From assembly GCA_001782475.1 (NCBI GenBank), contig MFOT01000007.1:1-50274 (forward strand): 50,274 nt of DNA. The letters are read 5' to 3'. Numbering within the stretch: position 1 is the stretch's first letter; every line of letters begins with the position of its first letter. Positions 30,271 to 39,731 of this stretch are shown here, piece after piece. This stretch comes from Candidatus Levybacteria bacterium RIFCSPLOWO2_01_FULL_38_21 (GTDB lineage: Bacteria > Patescibacteriota > Microgenomatia > Levybacterales > UBA12049). Under the pieces are notes generated by a model that worked only from the letters and a program-made list of their open reading frames with translations, was not told where the DNA came from and did no database searches. A program made the position numbers and the translations under genes.

Positions 30271-30516
30271 ATGTGGTTTGTATATATTCTTCTCTGCGAA
30301 AATGGAAATCTTTATACAGGTAGTTCAAATAACCCTCAGAAGAGATTTATATATCATAGAGACGGAAAGGGTGGAAGATATACCCGTTCGCATAAACCAA
30401 TAAAACTACTTTACACCGAGCAACTTCAAACCAAAACAGATGCTTTGAAAAGGGAAAGTCAGATTAAAGGTTGGAGTAGGGAAAAGAAGATAAAAATTTT
30501 GAAACTAGAAATTTGA
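30271..30516 (+). CDS. GIY-YIG domain protein
   Basis: An 81-residue single-domain GIY-YIG nuclease-like protein: MWFVYILLCENGNLYTGSSNNPQKR has the VYIL...LYTGSS form of the GIY...YIG motif, followed by RFIYHRDGKGGRYTRSHKP and ALKRESQIKGWSREKK with the conserved Glu. UPF0213-type proteins of this size are found widely and resemble the UvrC nuclease domain; their substrate is largely unknown. It follows the tRNA-fMet repeats with no clear promoter. Confidence 0.85.
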   Translation: MWFVYILLCENGNLYTGSSNNPQKRFIYHRDGKGGRYTRSHKPIKLLYTEQLQTKTDALKRESQIKGWSREKKIKILKLEI

Positions 30517-30530
30517 AACTTCCAATCCCT

Positions 30531-30556
30531 GCCCTTCGACAGGCTCAGGGCAAGCA
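30531..30556. repeat. GCCCTTCGACAGGCTCAGGGC repeat
   Basis: An intergenic copy of the element that is inserted in frame in gapA, nrdJ, recF and others. GCCCT...AGGGC form its terminal stem. Confidence 0.75.
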
Positions 30557-30627
30557 ACACAGAACCTCGGATAAATTCCCTATTCATATCCGGGGTTTAA
30601 GAATTTTCATAATCCGCTTATATAGTT

Positions 30628-32547
30628 TTAGCACCTACATAATTTGAGCATCTTTAATAATTCTTCCACCTTTAAAGTCGCTACTCCTACTACTTGATCA
30701 GCACCGCCATAATACATAAAAATTTCTTCTCCGATGACTACCGCACCGCAGGGAAATACCACATTAGGTATCTGCCCTAGTTTTTCATAGGGAGTTTCTG
30801 GTTCTAAAAGTGGTTCATCAGCGCGCGCTATAATTTTTGTCGGATCTTCAAGATCAAGGAGTACCGCCCCAACTCGATAAAATCTATCTTCTTGAGATAC
30901 TCCATGATAAAGCAAAATCCAGCCATCCTCGGTTTTAATCGGGGGAGCAGCGATGCCGACTTTTTCCGAGTCCCACATTCCTTTCCGCGGAGCAATCCAG
31001 CGATATTCTTCAAGCCAAGTTCCGTTAAAATTCAGATCCTCACAGAAAGCAAAATCAATATCATCGCCGCTTCGATGAATAATCATGTATTTCTCTTTTA
31101 TTTTTTCTTGTAAAATACACGCGTCTTTATCATCTAAATCAGGAGGCGAGATAAGTACTGGTTTTGCCCAATCCCACGCCTGTTGCAAAAAATTGTCAGC
31201 CAAAATCCATGTTAGCGCAACGCGCGGCGGGTTTTTGCCATCAGAAGCAGTATATAGCATATAAATTTTATCGCCGATCTTACTCAAGCGCGGATCTTCA
31301 CAACCAGAATTGCCTCCGTTTGCTAATTTTTGTTCAAACGGTTCCCGAGGCACATAGACCGGCTTTGGTGAACGGTAATCTATGCGAAAACCATCTCGAC
31401 TTTCGGCAAATCCCAAAACCGAAGTGTTGTCAGAAGACTGTGCTCGATAAAGAAGATGAACTTTTCTTTCAAGATATATTGCCGCCGGGTTAAAAGTTGC
31501 CTTTTTCTCCCAGTCATTTTCTTTTTTGGGAGTGATGATAGGATTTTCTTTAGCTCGCAAAAACTTTACAGCGCTTTTATCAGCCCCGAGAAGTTTTTTC
31601 AAGAAAGCTGAAAGGGAGATGAAAGCAAGCGCACATGTCGTGTCGGCCGCGCCATAGTAAAGGTAAATGCGGTTATCTTCTATCATGGCACCAGAAGGGA
31701 ATATTACATTTGGCACATGTCCAATTCTTTCGTAGTATTCTTCCGGCATTAAAATCGGCGCGTTTGTTCTGGCAATAATTTTGTGCGGGTTTTCCAAATC
31801 CAAAAGTACTGCCTCAATACCAAAAAGTCTTTGGGGAGAGAAATAATTTCGGATATAGGAATAGAAAAGCAACCAACCATAATTTGTTTTTATCGGTGGA
31901 GCCCCAACTTCGATATGATCTTGGCTCTGGCGCGTAAGGGGCAGGGCATGTTTTTCAAAATCCCTGTACCAATTATGCCAATAATCATCTGAGTAGATAT
32001 CACTTTCTTTATCAAAAGAGGCAAGACAAATTTTTACCGGAGGCCTGTCAGTATGCACGGTTAAAATCGCCCATATTTTGCCTGCTATCTTTTCTGGGAA
32101 AAGAGCCATTGCCTTGGCATTAAAAGGAGTGACAAGATGTTTTTCTTTGACAGAATTTAAGTCTTCACTAATCGCCACACCCACCTTGATACCTTCGGCG
32201 CGTGGAGGGTATTCGGAAAGAGCGGTGTAAAAAATGTAATATTTATCGTCGAGTTTTGTCACCCTCGGATCTTCGCAGCCGAATCGTTCCCAGGACTTCT
32301 CGGGAATAATGAAGCGCCTGCGGTTATTAAAGGTAATGCCGTCCTGGCTTTCGGCAATACCAATGTCGGAGACCATAAGTCTTGTTTTGGCACTGTTGTG
32401 GTAATGAGGCAGCGAAACCGCTCGATACAAAAGATAAACCCCTTTGTCTTTTTTGACAGGACAGCCATTAAAAACAGCGTCAGCCTCCCAAGACTGACTT
32501 TTATTTGGCGCAAGTATCGGATTCTTATCAAAGCGTTCTACAAGCAT
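30628..32547 (-). CDS. Tandem-domain GH130 glycosidase/phosphorylase
   Basis: A 639-residue protein with two complete GH130 five-bladed propeller domains (about 1-315 and 320-635). Each repeats the family marks: NPILAP/NPIITP near the start, WERFGCEDPRVT and NSGCEDPRLS, then VGAPPIKT/IAAPPIKT, and YLYYGAADT/FMYYGGADQ at the end. GH130 enzymes are mannosyl-phosphorylases or beta-1,2-mannosidases acting on mannosides. Two different domains in one chain may have different roles, as the catalytic Asp context differs between halves. It lies 13 bp behind a third GH130 gene; no transporter is adjacent. Confidence 0.85.
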   Translation of the reverse strand: MLVERFDKNPILAPNKSQSWEADAVFNGCPVKKDKGVYLLYRAVSLPHYHNSAKTRLMVSDIGIAESQDGITFNNRRRFIIPEKSWERFGCEDPRVTKLDDKYYIFYTALSEYPPRAEGIKVGVAISEDLNSVKEKHLVTPFNAKAMALFPEKIAGKIWAILTVHTDRPPVKICLASFDKESDIYSDDYWHNWYRDFEKHALPLTRQSQDHIEVGAPPIKTNYGWLLFYSYIRNYFSPQRLFGIEAVLLDLENPHKIIARTNAPILMPEEYYERIGHVPNVIFPSGAMIEDNRIYLYYGAADTTCALAFISLSAFLKKLLGADKSAVKFLRAKENPIITPKKENDWEKKATFNPAAIYLERKVHLLYRAQSSDNTSVLGFAESRDGFRIDYRSPKPVYVPREPFEQKLANGGNSGCEDPRLSKIGDKIYMLYTASDGKNPPRVALTWILADNFLQQAWDWAKPVLISPPDLDDKDACILQEKIKEKYMIIHRSGDDIDFAFCEDLNFNGTWLEEYRWIAPRKGMWDSEKVGIAAPPIKTEDGWILLYHGVSQEDRFYRVGAVLLDLEDPTKIIARADEPLLEPETPYEKLGQIPNVVFPCGAVVIGEEIFMYYGGADQVVGVATLKVEELLKMLKLCRC

Positions 32548-32560
32548 ATTGCTATTTTTT

Positions 32561-33685
32561 CTATTTTAACAATCCCCTTCGCAATTTTGGCTTTTCTTCT
32601 TGTATTAAAACGCTTAAAAACTCGTCAAGCGGCGCATAACTAACGCTTACAAAGCTGTCGGCCGCGCCATAATATATCAACAAGAGACCTTCTTTAACGA
32701 CTACTCCTGTAATATAAACCACTCCGGCCTTGAAACCATTGTTTTCATAATCTTCGCTTGGTTCTAAGATTGGCGTTTTTAAACGGTAAAGTATTTTAGT
32801 TGGATCATTTAAATCAAGCAACATTGCCCCAGCTCTATACTTACTGAGATCCTGGGTGTTTATGGCATGGTAAAAAACAAGCCAGCCATACTGAGTTTTA
32901 ATCGGCGGCGCACCAACTCCTCTTCTTAAGCCATCCCAACAGCGCTTTCTGAGCGAAGGTTGGTAATTGCTTTTAATGTAGTAAGAATCATCAAATTCAA
33001 GGCTGTCTACATATTCTATTTTGATTTCAGGATTAATGCTGTGGAGAATAGCATACTTATTTCCAATTTTTTCCGGGAAAATAACCCAGTTTTTGTGGAC
33101 CTCCGAAGGAGGTGAGATAAATTTTGGCGCTTTGAAGCGCCATTTTCTATTCAAGAAATCGTCAACTTTTATTGAAGTCAATCCCACTCGAAGTTCGCTA
33201 TTACAAGCCGTATAAGTCATGTACAAAACATCTTCTTCATCAACTCGAGTAAGTCGCGGATCTTCTGCTCCTCCCCAGCTGCCGCCTGAGAAATAAGAAA
33301 AAACATTAAAGCCTCCTTCTTTAACTTGATGTTCATAGACAGGATAAGGCAGCCGCTCGTCAATGCGGAATCCGTCGTTTGAAACTGCATAGCCCAATCT
33401 GGAAATGCCATCCTGGCCGATTGCCCGATAAAGAAAATGAACTTTATTATTAAGAAGAATCACCCCGGGATTAAAAGTCTGCCAAGCCTCCCAGCCATTT
33501 TCCGGTTTTGGCGAAATAATCGGGTTCTCTTCGGATTTAATAAAAGACAGAACTCCAATCTTAGGTGTTGTTTTTCTCTTTTTTGGAACGCGTGTCCTCT
33601 TAAACCCTGTTATTTTTGAAATGTTTATCTTTTTTTTAATTCTTTCGACCAGAGTGACTAAGATATGATTATTTTTTAAATTCAT
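32561..33685 (-). CDS. GH130 glycosidase/phosphorylase, single domain
   Basis: A 374-residue GH130 protein with a basic 45-residue N-terminal extension (KKKINISKITGFKRTRVPKKRK). The propeller shows NPIISPKPENGWEAWQTFNPG, GGSWGGAEDPRLTRV (Ala in place of the Cys of CEDPR in its neighbour), VGAPPIKTQYGWLVFYH and LIYYGAADS. The short spacing to the tandem-domain gene implies one transcript and joint use on a mannose-containing glycan, perhaps a storage or surface polymer. The precise reaction cannot be read from sequence. Confidence 0.85.
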   Translation of the reverse strand: MNLKNNHILVTLVERIKKKINISKITGFKRTRVPKKRKTTPKIGVLSFIKSEENPIISPKPENGWEAWQTFNPGVILLNNKVHFLYRAIGQDGISRLGYAVSNDGFRIDERLPYPVYEHQVKEGGFNVFSYFSGGSWGGAEDPRLTRVDEEDVLYMTYTACNSELRVGLTSIKVDDFLNRKWRFKAPKFISPPSEVHKNWVIFPEKIGNKYAILHSINPEIKIEYVDSLEFDDSYYIKSNYQPSLRKRCWDGLRRGVGAPPIKTQYGWLVFYHAINTQDLSKYRAGAMLLDLNDPTKILYRLKTPILEPSEDYENNGFKAGVVYITGVVVKEGLLLIYYGAADSFVSVSYAPLDEFLSVLIQEEKPKLRRGLLK

Positions 33686-33893
33686 AAATCATTAGCGCTT
33701 GTATGAATTCCAAGCAATATCCCGGCGTAATATGCCGTATTATTTTTTGAGTACCACCTACCATAGTAGTACTATTTTTACAGAAAAATCAATTACCACT
33801 CAAAACTTCATAATAGGTCAATACTCCTATTCTTATTTTTCTACACTCAGCAAAGTAATTTGTGCTATAATTTTCCTCTCATGGGCTTCGATA

Positions 33894-33899
33894 TATAAT
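33894..33899 (+). promoter_or_regulatory. -10 element of murD
   Basis: TATAAT six bases before the murD ATG at 33906. The -35 region is poor (TTTTCC). A second TATAAT lies at 33866-33871. Confidence 0.5.
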
Positions 33900-33905
33900 A
33901 GTTCT

Positions 33906-35285
33906 ATGATAGACAGGTTTAAAAATAAAAAGATTGCAGTAATCGGGCTTGGGGTTGAAGGATTGTCAAGCGCACTTTTTTTAGCAAAAAGGGGAGCGAT
34001 TGTTTCGGTTTTGGATCAAAAAAAAGAAAATAAATTAGACCCTAGCTTTCTTAAGATATTAAGAGAAAAAGATATTAGGATATTTGGGAGCGAGGATTAT
34101 CTCAAAAATCTTAAGGAGTACGATTTGGTTGTAAGAAGTCCGGGAGTTAAATTAGAGCTTCTGGGAAAATATGTATCAAAAGATAAAATTACCTCTCAAA
34201 TAAAAATTTTCTTCGATCTCTGCCCTTGCCCCATCATTGGGGTAACCGGAACAAAAGGGAAAGGAACAACTTCTTCTTTAATTTATGAAATGTTAAGAAA
34301 AGAAGGTTTTGATGCATATCTTGGGGGAAATATTGGTAGCCCCCCCCTAGATTTTTTGAATAAACTTAATGCTCAATCAAAAGTCGTCTTGGAACTTTCC
34401 AGTTTTCAGTTACAAGATCTTTCAAAGAGCCCCCATATTGCAGTCATTCTTATGATAACAAGTGAGCATCTTGATTATCATAAAGATACCAATGAATATG
34501 TTAAAGCAAAAAGAAATATTTTAAAATTTCAGACCTCATCAGATGCGGCAATTGTAAATAAGGATTATCCGGCAAACAATGAGTCGGATATTCATATAGA
34601 AGGTAAGGTTTTTCAGATAAGCCGGAGCGGAAAAGTAAAAGAAGGGTGTTTTGTGGATAATGAAAAAATTTTCGTAAGCATTCCAAAGGGAAGATTTAAT
34701 ACTTTAAAAGCAGAAATTATTAAAACAAAAGATATTCTTTTGCCCGGAGAGCATAACTTGGAGAATGTTTGCGCGGCAGCTATGGCAGCTCTTCTTTGTG
34801 GAGTTTCAAAAGAAAATATCGTAGCCGTTTTAAAGACATTTAAGGGACTTGAGCATAGGCTTAAGCTTGTTTCGGAAATAGATGGAGTAAAATTTTATGA
34901 TGACTCTTTTTCTACAATTCCGGAGACGACTATTGCGGCAATTAAGGCGTTTTCGGATCCTGAGATTTTAATTCTTGGAGGATCGAGTAAAAATAGTGAT
35001 TTTAGAGAATTAGGAGAAGTTATTTCATCATCCAATAACATAAAAGCGATTATTGGGATTGGTATTGAGTGGCCGAGAATAAAAGAAAGTATTAAGTATC
35101 ATGTATCAAGTATTAAGTATATCGAGGGATTAAAAACGATGAGTAAAATAGTTCAAAAAGCCCATCAACTGGCAAAATCGGGGGATGTTGTTTTGCTTTC
35201 TCCAGCCTGCGCTTCTTTTGACATGTTCAAAAACTACAAAGACCGCGGAAACCAGTTTAAGAGAGAAGTAAAAAGTTTAATTTGA
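33906..35285 (+). CDS. murD: UDP-N-acetylmuramoylalanine-D-glutamate ligase
   Basis: A cytoplasmic peptidoglycan precursor enzyme (459 residues) adding D-Glu to UDP-MurNAc-L-Ala. The N-terminal Rossmann part is IAVIGLGVEGLSSALFLAKRG. The Mur ATP site is GVTGTKGKGTTSSLI near residue 110, followed by GGNIGSP, LELSSFQL, SEHLDYHKD and VNKDYP. The C-terminal domain has GLEHRLKLV, YDDSFSTIPETT and LSPACASFDMFKNYKDRGNQF. The track start (33699) is 69 codons too early; ATG 33906 follows a -10 by 6 bases. A short repeat (AGTATTAAGTATC units, about 35092-35122) adds IKYHVSSIKY near the C-terminus. Confidence 0.95.
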   Translation: MIDRFKNKKIAVIGLGVEGLSSALFLAKRGAIVSVLDQKKENKLDPSFLKILREKDIRIFGSEDYLKNLKEYDLVVRSPGVKLELLGKYVSKDKITSQIKIFFDLCPCPIIGVTGTKGKGTTSSLIYEMLRKEGFDAYLGGNIGSPPLDFLNKLNAQSKVVLELSSFQLQDLSKSPHIAVILMITSEHLDYHKDTNEYVKAKRNILKFQTSSDAAIVNKDYPANNESDIHIEGKVFQISRSGKVKEGCFVDNEKIFVSIPKGRFNTLKAEIIKTKDILLPGEHNLENVCAAAMAALLCGVSKENIVAVLKTFKGLEHRLKLVSEIDGVKFYDDSFSTIPETTIAAIKAFSDPEILILGGSSKNSDFRELGEVISSSNNIKAIIGIGIEWPRIKESIKYHVSSIKYIEGLKTMSKIVQKAHQLAKSGDVVLLSPACASFDMFKNYKDRGNQFKREVKSLI

Positions 35286-35297
35286 TACAATACACTT

Positions 35298-36347
35298 ATG
35301 AAGAAAGTTATTTTTTCGGGGATTCAGCCATCTGGGAATTTGCATATAGGAAATTATATTGGAGCGATTCAGCAGTGGGTTAAACTTCAAGAGGAAACAG
35401 AATCAATCTTCTGCATTGTGGATCTTCACGCAATTACTGTTCCTCAAGACCCGAAAATCTTAAGAGAAAAAGTCTTGGAAGTTGCAGCTTTGTATCTTGC
35501 ATGCGGCATTGATCCCAAAAAAACGCACATTTTCGTTCAATCCGAAAATCCAAACCACCCTTACCTCGCATGGATTTTTGACTGCATCCTATCCATGGGA
35601 CAACTTTATAGAATGACTCAATTTAAGGATAAACAGGAAAAATATTATAGAGAGATGTTAAAAAAGACAAAGGAAGAAAAACTAAATGCGTTTGAGGTGG
35701 CAAGAATGATGTTCGAAGGACCAGTTGGTATTTTTAATTACCCTGCTTTAATGGCGGCGGACATTTTGCTTTACCAAACAGATGAAGTTCCTGTTGGAGA
35801 AGATCAGAAGCAGCATATAGAGCTTACGAGAGATTTGGCAGATAAGTTTAATAGGGATTTTGGTCAAACTTTTAAACTTCCGAAGCCTTTAATTCAAAAA
35901 GAAACTGCAAAAATAATGAGCCTGCAAGACCCACGGACAAAGATGAGTAAATCCGATAAAGATCCAGACGGAACAATCGATCTTTTAGACGATGAGAAAA
36001 CAGTTATTAATAAAATTAGAGGTGCGGTTACAGATTCAGGAAAGGAGATATTAAAGAAGGAGGATAAGCCCGCAATTTCTAATTTGCTTACTGTTTATGC
36101 AGCTATTACCGGAAAACCTGTTCCTCAGATTGAAAAAGAATTTAAAGGGAAAACTTATGTGGACTTTAAAGATAGCTTAGCTTTTCAAATAAATGTAAAA
36201 CTTGGATTGATTCAACAGGATTATAATTCTATTAGATCGAAAGTAAATTATTTAAGGCAAGTTCTCGATGAGGGCAGAGATTACGCAATAGAAAAATCCT
36301 CTAAGACTCTCGGAGAAGTTAAAGAAAAAATGGGCCTTCTGTATTAG
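35298..36347 (+). CDS. trpS: Tryptophanyl-tRNA synthetase
   Basis: Class I aminoacyl-tRNA synthetase of 349 residues charging tRNA-Trp. GIQPSGNLHIGNYIGAI contains the HIGN signature, VDLHAIT and MTQFKDK follow, and KMSKSDKDPDGTIDLLDD holds KMSKS near residue 215. Length and motifs are normal for the bacterial dimeric enzyme. An extended -10 (TGATACAAT, core 35286-35291) sits 6 bases before the ATG and overlaps the end of murD's downstream region, giving a probable leaderless mRNA. Confidence 0.96.
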   Translation: MKKVIFSGIQPSGNLHIGNYIGAIQQWVKLQEETESIFCIVDLHAITVPQDPKILREKVLEVAALYLACGIDPKKTHIFVQSENPNHPYLAWIFDCILSMGQLYRMTQFKDKQEKYYREMLKKTKEEKLNAFEVARMMFEGPVGIFNYPALMAADILLYQTDEVPVGEDQKQHIELTRDLADKFNRDFGQTFKLPKPLIQKETAKIMSLQDPRTKMSKSDKDPDGTIDLLDDEKTVINKIRGAVTDSGKEILKKEDKPAISNLLTVYAAITGKPVPQIEKEFKGKTYVDFKDSLAFQINVKLGLIQQDYNSIRSKVNYLRQVLDEGRDYAIEKSSKTLGEVKEKMGLLY

Positions 36348-36360
36348 CCTCATTTTGGGA

Positions 36361-36389
36361 TTGGCAAAAATATTTTGGTGTGGTATACT
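36361..36389 (+). promoter_or_regulatory. Promoter of ftsH
   Basis: TTGGCA (36361-36366), 17 bp, TATACT (36384-36389), then 7 bases to the ATG at 36397. The track start (36355) lies upstream of this promoter and so cannot be used from it. Confidence 0.7.
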
Positions 36390-36396
36390 CCTTCTG

Positions 36397-38283
36397 ATGA
36401 CAGACGGCAAAAAAAACAGCCTGCCTGCCGGCAGACAGGGCAAGAAACAAAAAATTTTCAAAATAAAAATAAATACTTCCTGGAAAAATATTTTTCTTTA
36501 CGGATTTTTGATGCTTATTGCCGCTTTCCTTTTCTTAGGCGTAACACAGCCGATTGAACAGACAAAAACAGTTCCCCTTTCTCAGGTAATGTCTAGGGTT
36601 AGAGAAGGAAAAGTTAAAGAAATAGTAATACTCGATAACAAACTAACAGTTAAAGAGCAAGATAAAACAGTCCAGAGCTTTAAAGAACCGGGTGCAAATG
36701 TCTATCAGCTCTTCAAAGACGCAGGCGTATCTTTAGATAAAACCAAGGTTTTGGTAAAGGATGAGACAGGCCTAAACAGCTGGATAAATATTTTATCTTC
36801 GGTTCTTCCAATAATATTAATGGTTGCATTTTTCTATTTTATCTTTAGACAAGCTCGAGGAGCGCAGGAAAATATTTTTTCATTTGGTCAATCAAAAGCT
36901 AAGTTATTTTCAAAAGATACTCCAGGAATAAGATTTTCTGATGTTGCAGGAGTTGATGAAGCAAAGCAAGAACTTACGGAAATTGTCGATTTTCTTAAAA
37001 ACCCGGGAAAATACAAGGCTATGGGAGCCCGTACGCCAAAAGGCGTATTAATGGTAGGGCCGTCTGGGACGGGAAAAACTCTACTTGCTCGGGCAACTGC
37101 AGGGGAAGCAGATGTACCATTTTTCTCTATGGCAGGGTCAGAATTTATGGAAATGCTTGTAGGAGTTGGCGCATCAAGAGTCAGAGATTTGTTTAATACT
37201 GCAAAAAAGAATCAGCCGGCAATAATTTTTATAGATGAAGTAGATGCAATCGGAAGACAAAGGGGTATAGGAATAATGGGGGGACACGATGAAAGGGAGC
37301 AAACCTTAAATCAGATCTTAGTTGAAATGGATGGATTTTCTCCGACAGAACAGCTGGTTGTTATAGCCGCAACCAATAGGCCCGATGTTTTGGACCCAGC
37401 CCTGATAAGACCTGGAAGATTTGATCGAAGAGTTGTTTTGGATATGCCTGATGTTGTTGGAAGAAAGGCTATCCTTGCTATACATGCAAGGGGAAAGCCC
37501 TTTAATAAATCTGTTGATTGGGAAAAAATTGCAAAAAGAACTGTTGGATTTTCCGGCGCAGATATTGAGAATATGTTAAACGAGGCAGCAATTCTGGCAG
37601 CAAGACTTTTGAAAAAGGCAATAGACATGAAGGATTTGGAAGAAGCTGCAACTAAAGTAAAATTGGGCCCAGAGAAAAAAAGATTACAATCAGATGAAGA
37701 CAGAAAAATGACAGCGTACCATGAGGCAGGCCATGCGCTTGTATCTTGGGAAATGCCCCATATGGATCCAATTCATAGAATCTCAATAGTCAGCCGAGGA
37801 ATTTCTTTAGGACATACAATGATGGAACCAACAGAGCATGTTCATGAAACAAAAACAAGACTTTTGGAGCATATTAGTGTGATGCTTGGAGGACGGGCGG
37901 CAGAAAATTTGGTCTTTTCGGAAATGACCACTGGCGCATCCGATGATATTGCAAAAGCAACAGAAGTTGCAAGAACAATGGTGGTTGAATACGGAATGAG
38001 CGAGCTTGGACCCATTAACTTGGATGGAGAAAGAAAAAGGTATTTTGAGCAATCAACAGTGTCTGAGGAAATGGCAGCAAAGATTGACGAGCAGGTCAAA
38101 AGAATAACAGATGCTGCTTATAAGAGAGCAATTTTGGTACTTAGAAAATTAAGAACGAAGTTGGATCTTTTGGCCCACGAGCTTCTAAAAAAGGAAACAA
38201 TAGAGTCGGTAGAGTTTGAGAGATTAATGGGTCCCAAGAAGATTGTCGGGAAAGAGTTTGCATTTGTTACAGCAAAAGCCTAA
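36397..38283 (+). CDS. ftsH: ATP-dependent zinc metalloprotease FtsH
   Basis: Membrane-bound AAA+ protease (628 residues from the corrected start). Two membrane segments ([19 protein letters not shown] and [18 protein letters not shown]) flank the periplasmic domain. The AAA module has Walker A GPSGTGKT near 221 (Ser replaces the usual second Pro), Walker [12 protein letters not shown] and the SRH region [20 protein letters not shown]. The peptidase has HEAGH near 443. It degrades membrane and short-lived cytosolic proteins. The N-terminal tail contains the palindrome-derived insert SLPAGRQG (36420-36439), placed before the first membrane helix. Confidence 0.96.
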   Translation: MTDGKKNSLPAGRQGKKQKIFKIKINTSWKNIFLYGFLMLIAAFLFLGVTQPIEQTKTVPLSQVMSRVREGKVKEIVILDNKLTVKEQDKTVQSFKEPGANVYQLFKDAGVSLDKTKVLVKDETGLNSWINILSSVLPIILMVAFFYFIFRQARGAQENIFSFGQSKAKLFSKDTPGIRFSDVAGVDEAKQELTEIVDFLKNPGKYKAMGARTPKGVLMVGPSGTGKTLLARATAGEADVPFFSMAGSEFMEMLVGVGASRVRDLFNTAKKNQPAIIFIDEVDAIGRQRGIGIMGGHDEREQTLNQILVEMDGFSPTEQLVVIAATNRPDVLDPALIRPGRFDRRVVLDMPDVVGRKAILAIHARGKPFNKSVDWEKIAKRTVGFSGADIENMLNEAAILAARLLKKAIDMKDLEEAATKVKLGPEKKRLQSDEDRKMTAYHEAGHALVSWEMPHMDPIHRISIVSRGISLGHTMMEPTEHVHETKTRLLEHISVMLGGRAAENLVFSEMTTGASDDIAKATEVARTMVVEYGMSELGPINLDGERKRYFEQSTVSEEMAAKIDEQVKRITDAAYKRAILVLRKLRTKLDLLAHELLKKETIESVEFERLMGPKKIVGKEFAFVTAKA

Positions 38284-38293
38284 AGATTCTCTC

Positions 38294-38323
38294 TTGACAA
38301 GAATCTACTTCTCCTGAAATACT
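38294..38323 (+). promoter_or_regulatory. Promoter of the DUF5671-like gene
   Basis: TTGACA (38294-38299), 18 bp ending in CCTGA, AATACT (38318-38323), then 7 bases to a GTG start. The same arrangement recurs at 39695-39724. Confidence 0.6.
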
Positions 38324-38330
38324 ATAGACA

Positions 38331-38912
38331 GTGAATAACTCAGCACTGTCTAATCAAAATCCCGCTCCTGCGACTGTTTCTCAATCGCAACCACCTCCGC
38401 TACCGAATCAGTCAATGGCAAAGCCTTCATCTACTACCATGTGGGATGCATTTGAGCACATACTAATGTTTATCAGTCTTTATGTTCTAGCAACTTCCAT
38501 TGCACTAACCTTGTACTTTTTTATAGACAAATGGTTTCCGGGGGTGACTACTGAAAGTTACTATCGGAGCTCTAGCTCGAATGATCTTAATTTGAATTTA
38601 CTGCGAGGGTATCTAGCAGCATTGATTGTTTCGTTTCCTTTATTTGCTTTCTTTTTTCTCCATATTACAAAAAGAACAATGCTTAATCCAACTATAAGAA
38701 GTATTAAATCGAGAAAAATCCTAATTTATATAACACTTGTCGTAGCATTTATAATTATGCTTTATAACATAATATCTACAGTTTACAACTTGCTAAGCGG
38801 AAATATAACTTTCAACTTTGTCCTTCATCTTCTTATAACACTTTCTGTAACTGGAATAGTTTTTGTGTATTACCTTTATCAGGTAAGAGAGGATAGAAAA
38901 ATTAATGTTTAA
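38331..38912 (+). CDS. DUF5671-like membrane protein
   Basis: A 193-residue protein starting at GTG. A Pro/Gln-rich cytoplasmic N-terminus (about 1-35) precedes four membrane segments: HILMFISLYVLATSIALTLYFFI, LAALIVSFPLFAFFFL, ILIYITLVVAFIIMLYNII and LHLLITLSVTGIVFVYYLYQ. The order and the TMWDAFEHILMFISLYV opening resemble the DUF5671 family of uncultured bacteria, which has no established function. It overlaps the next gene by 8 bp, so the two are translated together. No Shine-Dalgarno sequence; the promoter implies a leaderless GTG message. Confidence 0.7.
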   Translation: MNNSALSNQNPAPATVSQSQPPPLPNQSMAKPSSTTMWDAFEHILMFISLYVLATSIALTLYFFIDKWFPGVTTESYYRSSSSNDLNLNLLRGYLAALIVSFPLFAFFFLHITKRTMLNPTIRSIKSRKILIYITLVVAFIIMLYNIISTVYNLLSGNITFNFVLHLLITLSVTGIVFVYYLYQVREDRKINV

Positions 38913-39687
38913 ATATTATATTTCTATAGTGCTATTGGGAATTTTTGTACTTGCTCTAATTATAGAAGGAATTATAATTGCGGGAAGCCCGATTTCTCAA
39001 AAAGACATTAAGCTGGATAATAATAGATTACAAGCGTTCAACAATATCAAATACCAGATTGAAAATTACTACAGAGCTAATCACAAGATGCCTAATTTGC
39101 TGAGTGATTTATCACTCAACATCAATATTCAAGATCCCGAAACAAAGACAAATTTTGATTATAAAATAATTCCACCTTATAGTTATCAGCTTTGTACAAC
39201 ATTTTCTACAGATAATTCTAAAACCGCGGCTAATTATAATAATTATGGGTCGGATTCAGCAATGTATAAGATCCACAAAAAGGGTCATGACTGTATGACA
39301 TTTAAACTTTCGGATTATGTTATAAACTCAGCTAGGACTCCTAGTCAAAAAATAAATAATACTCTGTCTGTTCTTAATGTAAATTCTTCTCCTTCAGGTA
39401 TCCCTATGGACTCCGAAGGTTTTGGAAGTTATTTTGCATATGGAAAGTTTTACGTTGGAACGACAAATTACACAAAAACAAATAACAACACAATTAACAC
39501 AAGGATTATCGCTCCGAAGTCTGCCTTAGTTGGTGGTAATAGATATACCTTTAGTTCTTGGTCGGGGGAATGTGATAATGACACCTCTGATGGTCAAAAT
39601 TTTTGCGATGTGATAGTTAACGGTAGCACGGGTACAATAAACGCAACTTACGTTATTTCTTCACCGAGCTCTTTTCAAAAACAGTAG
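38905..39687 (+). CDS. Secreted or membrane-anchored protein with C-terminal beta-repeat domain
   Basis: A 260-residue protein with an N-terminal signal anchor (YYISIVLLGIFVLALIIEGIIIA). A helical segment follows (NNRLQAFNNIKYQIENYYRANHKMP, about 40-65) that resembles the post-anchor part of pilin-like or DUF5671-associated proteins. The C-terminal about 90 residues are beta-rich, with YTFSSWSGECDND...FCDVIVNGSTGTINATY. This resembles the bacterial repeat ('FxxWSG..C...VxxxxTVTAxF') found on surface proteins. Four Cys suggest disulfides outside the membrane. The preceding membrane gene is its likely partner. Exact family not recognised. Confidence 0.65.
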   Translation: MFKYYISIVLLGIFVLALIIEGIIIAGSPISQKDIKLDNNRLQAFNNIKYQIENYYRANHKMPNLLSDLSLNINIQDPETKTNFDYKIIPPYSYQLCTTFSTDNSKTAANYNNYGSDSAMYKIHKKGHDCMTFKLSDYVINSARTPSQKINNTLSVLNVNSSPSGIPMDSEGFGSYFAYGKFYVGTTNYTKTNNNTINTRIIAPKSALVGGNRYTFSSWSGECDNDTSDGQNFCDVIVNGSTGTINATYVISSPSSFQKQ

Positions 39688-39694
39688 CTAATGA

Positions 39695-39724
39695 TTGACA
39701 ATCCTCAAGTTTTTCTGAAATACT
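39695..39724 (+). promoter_or_regulatory. Promoter of the 234-aa membrane gene
   Basis: TTGACA (39695-39700), 18 bp ending in TCTGA, AATACT (39719-39724), then 7 bases to GTG 39732. It is a close copy of the promoter at 38294. Confidence 0.6.
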
Positions 39725-39731
39725 CAAGTTA

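Noticed and set aside
33121-33150. GGCGCTTTGAAGCGCC hairpin in the GH130 gene as another inserted element
   Set aside because: The encoded peptide fits the GH130 alignment and no second copy is seen, so it may be chance.
33699-33905. N-terminal extension of MurD given by the ORF track
   Set aside because: It covers two TATAAT elements, has no homology to MurD and precedes a normal MurD N-terminus.
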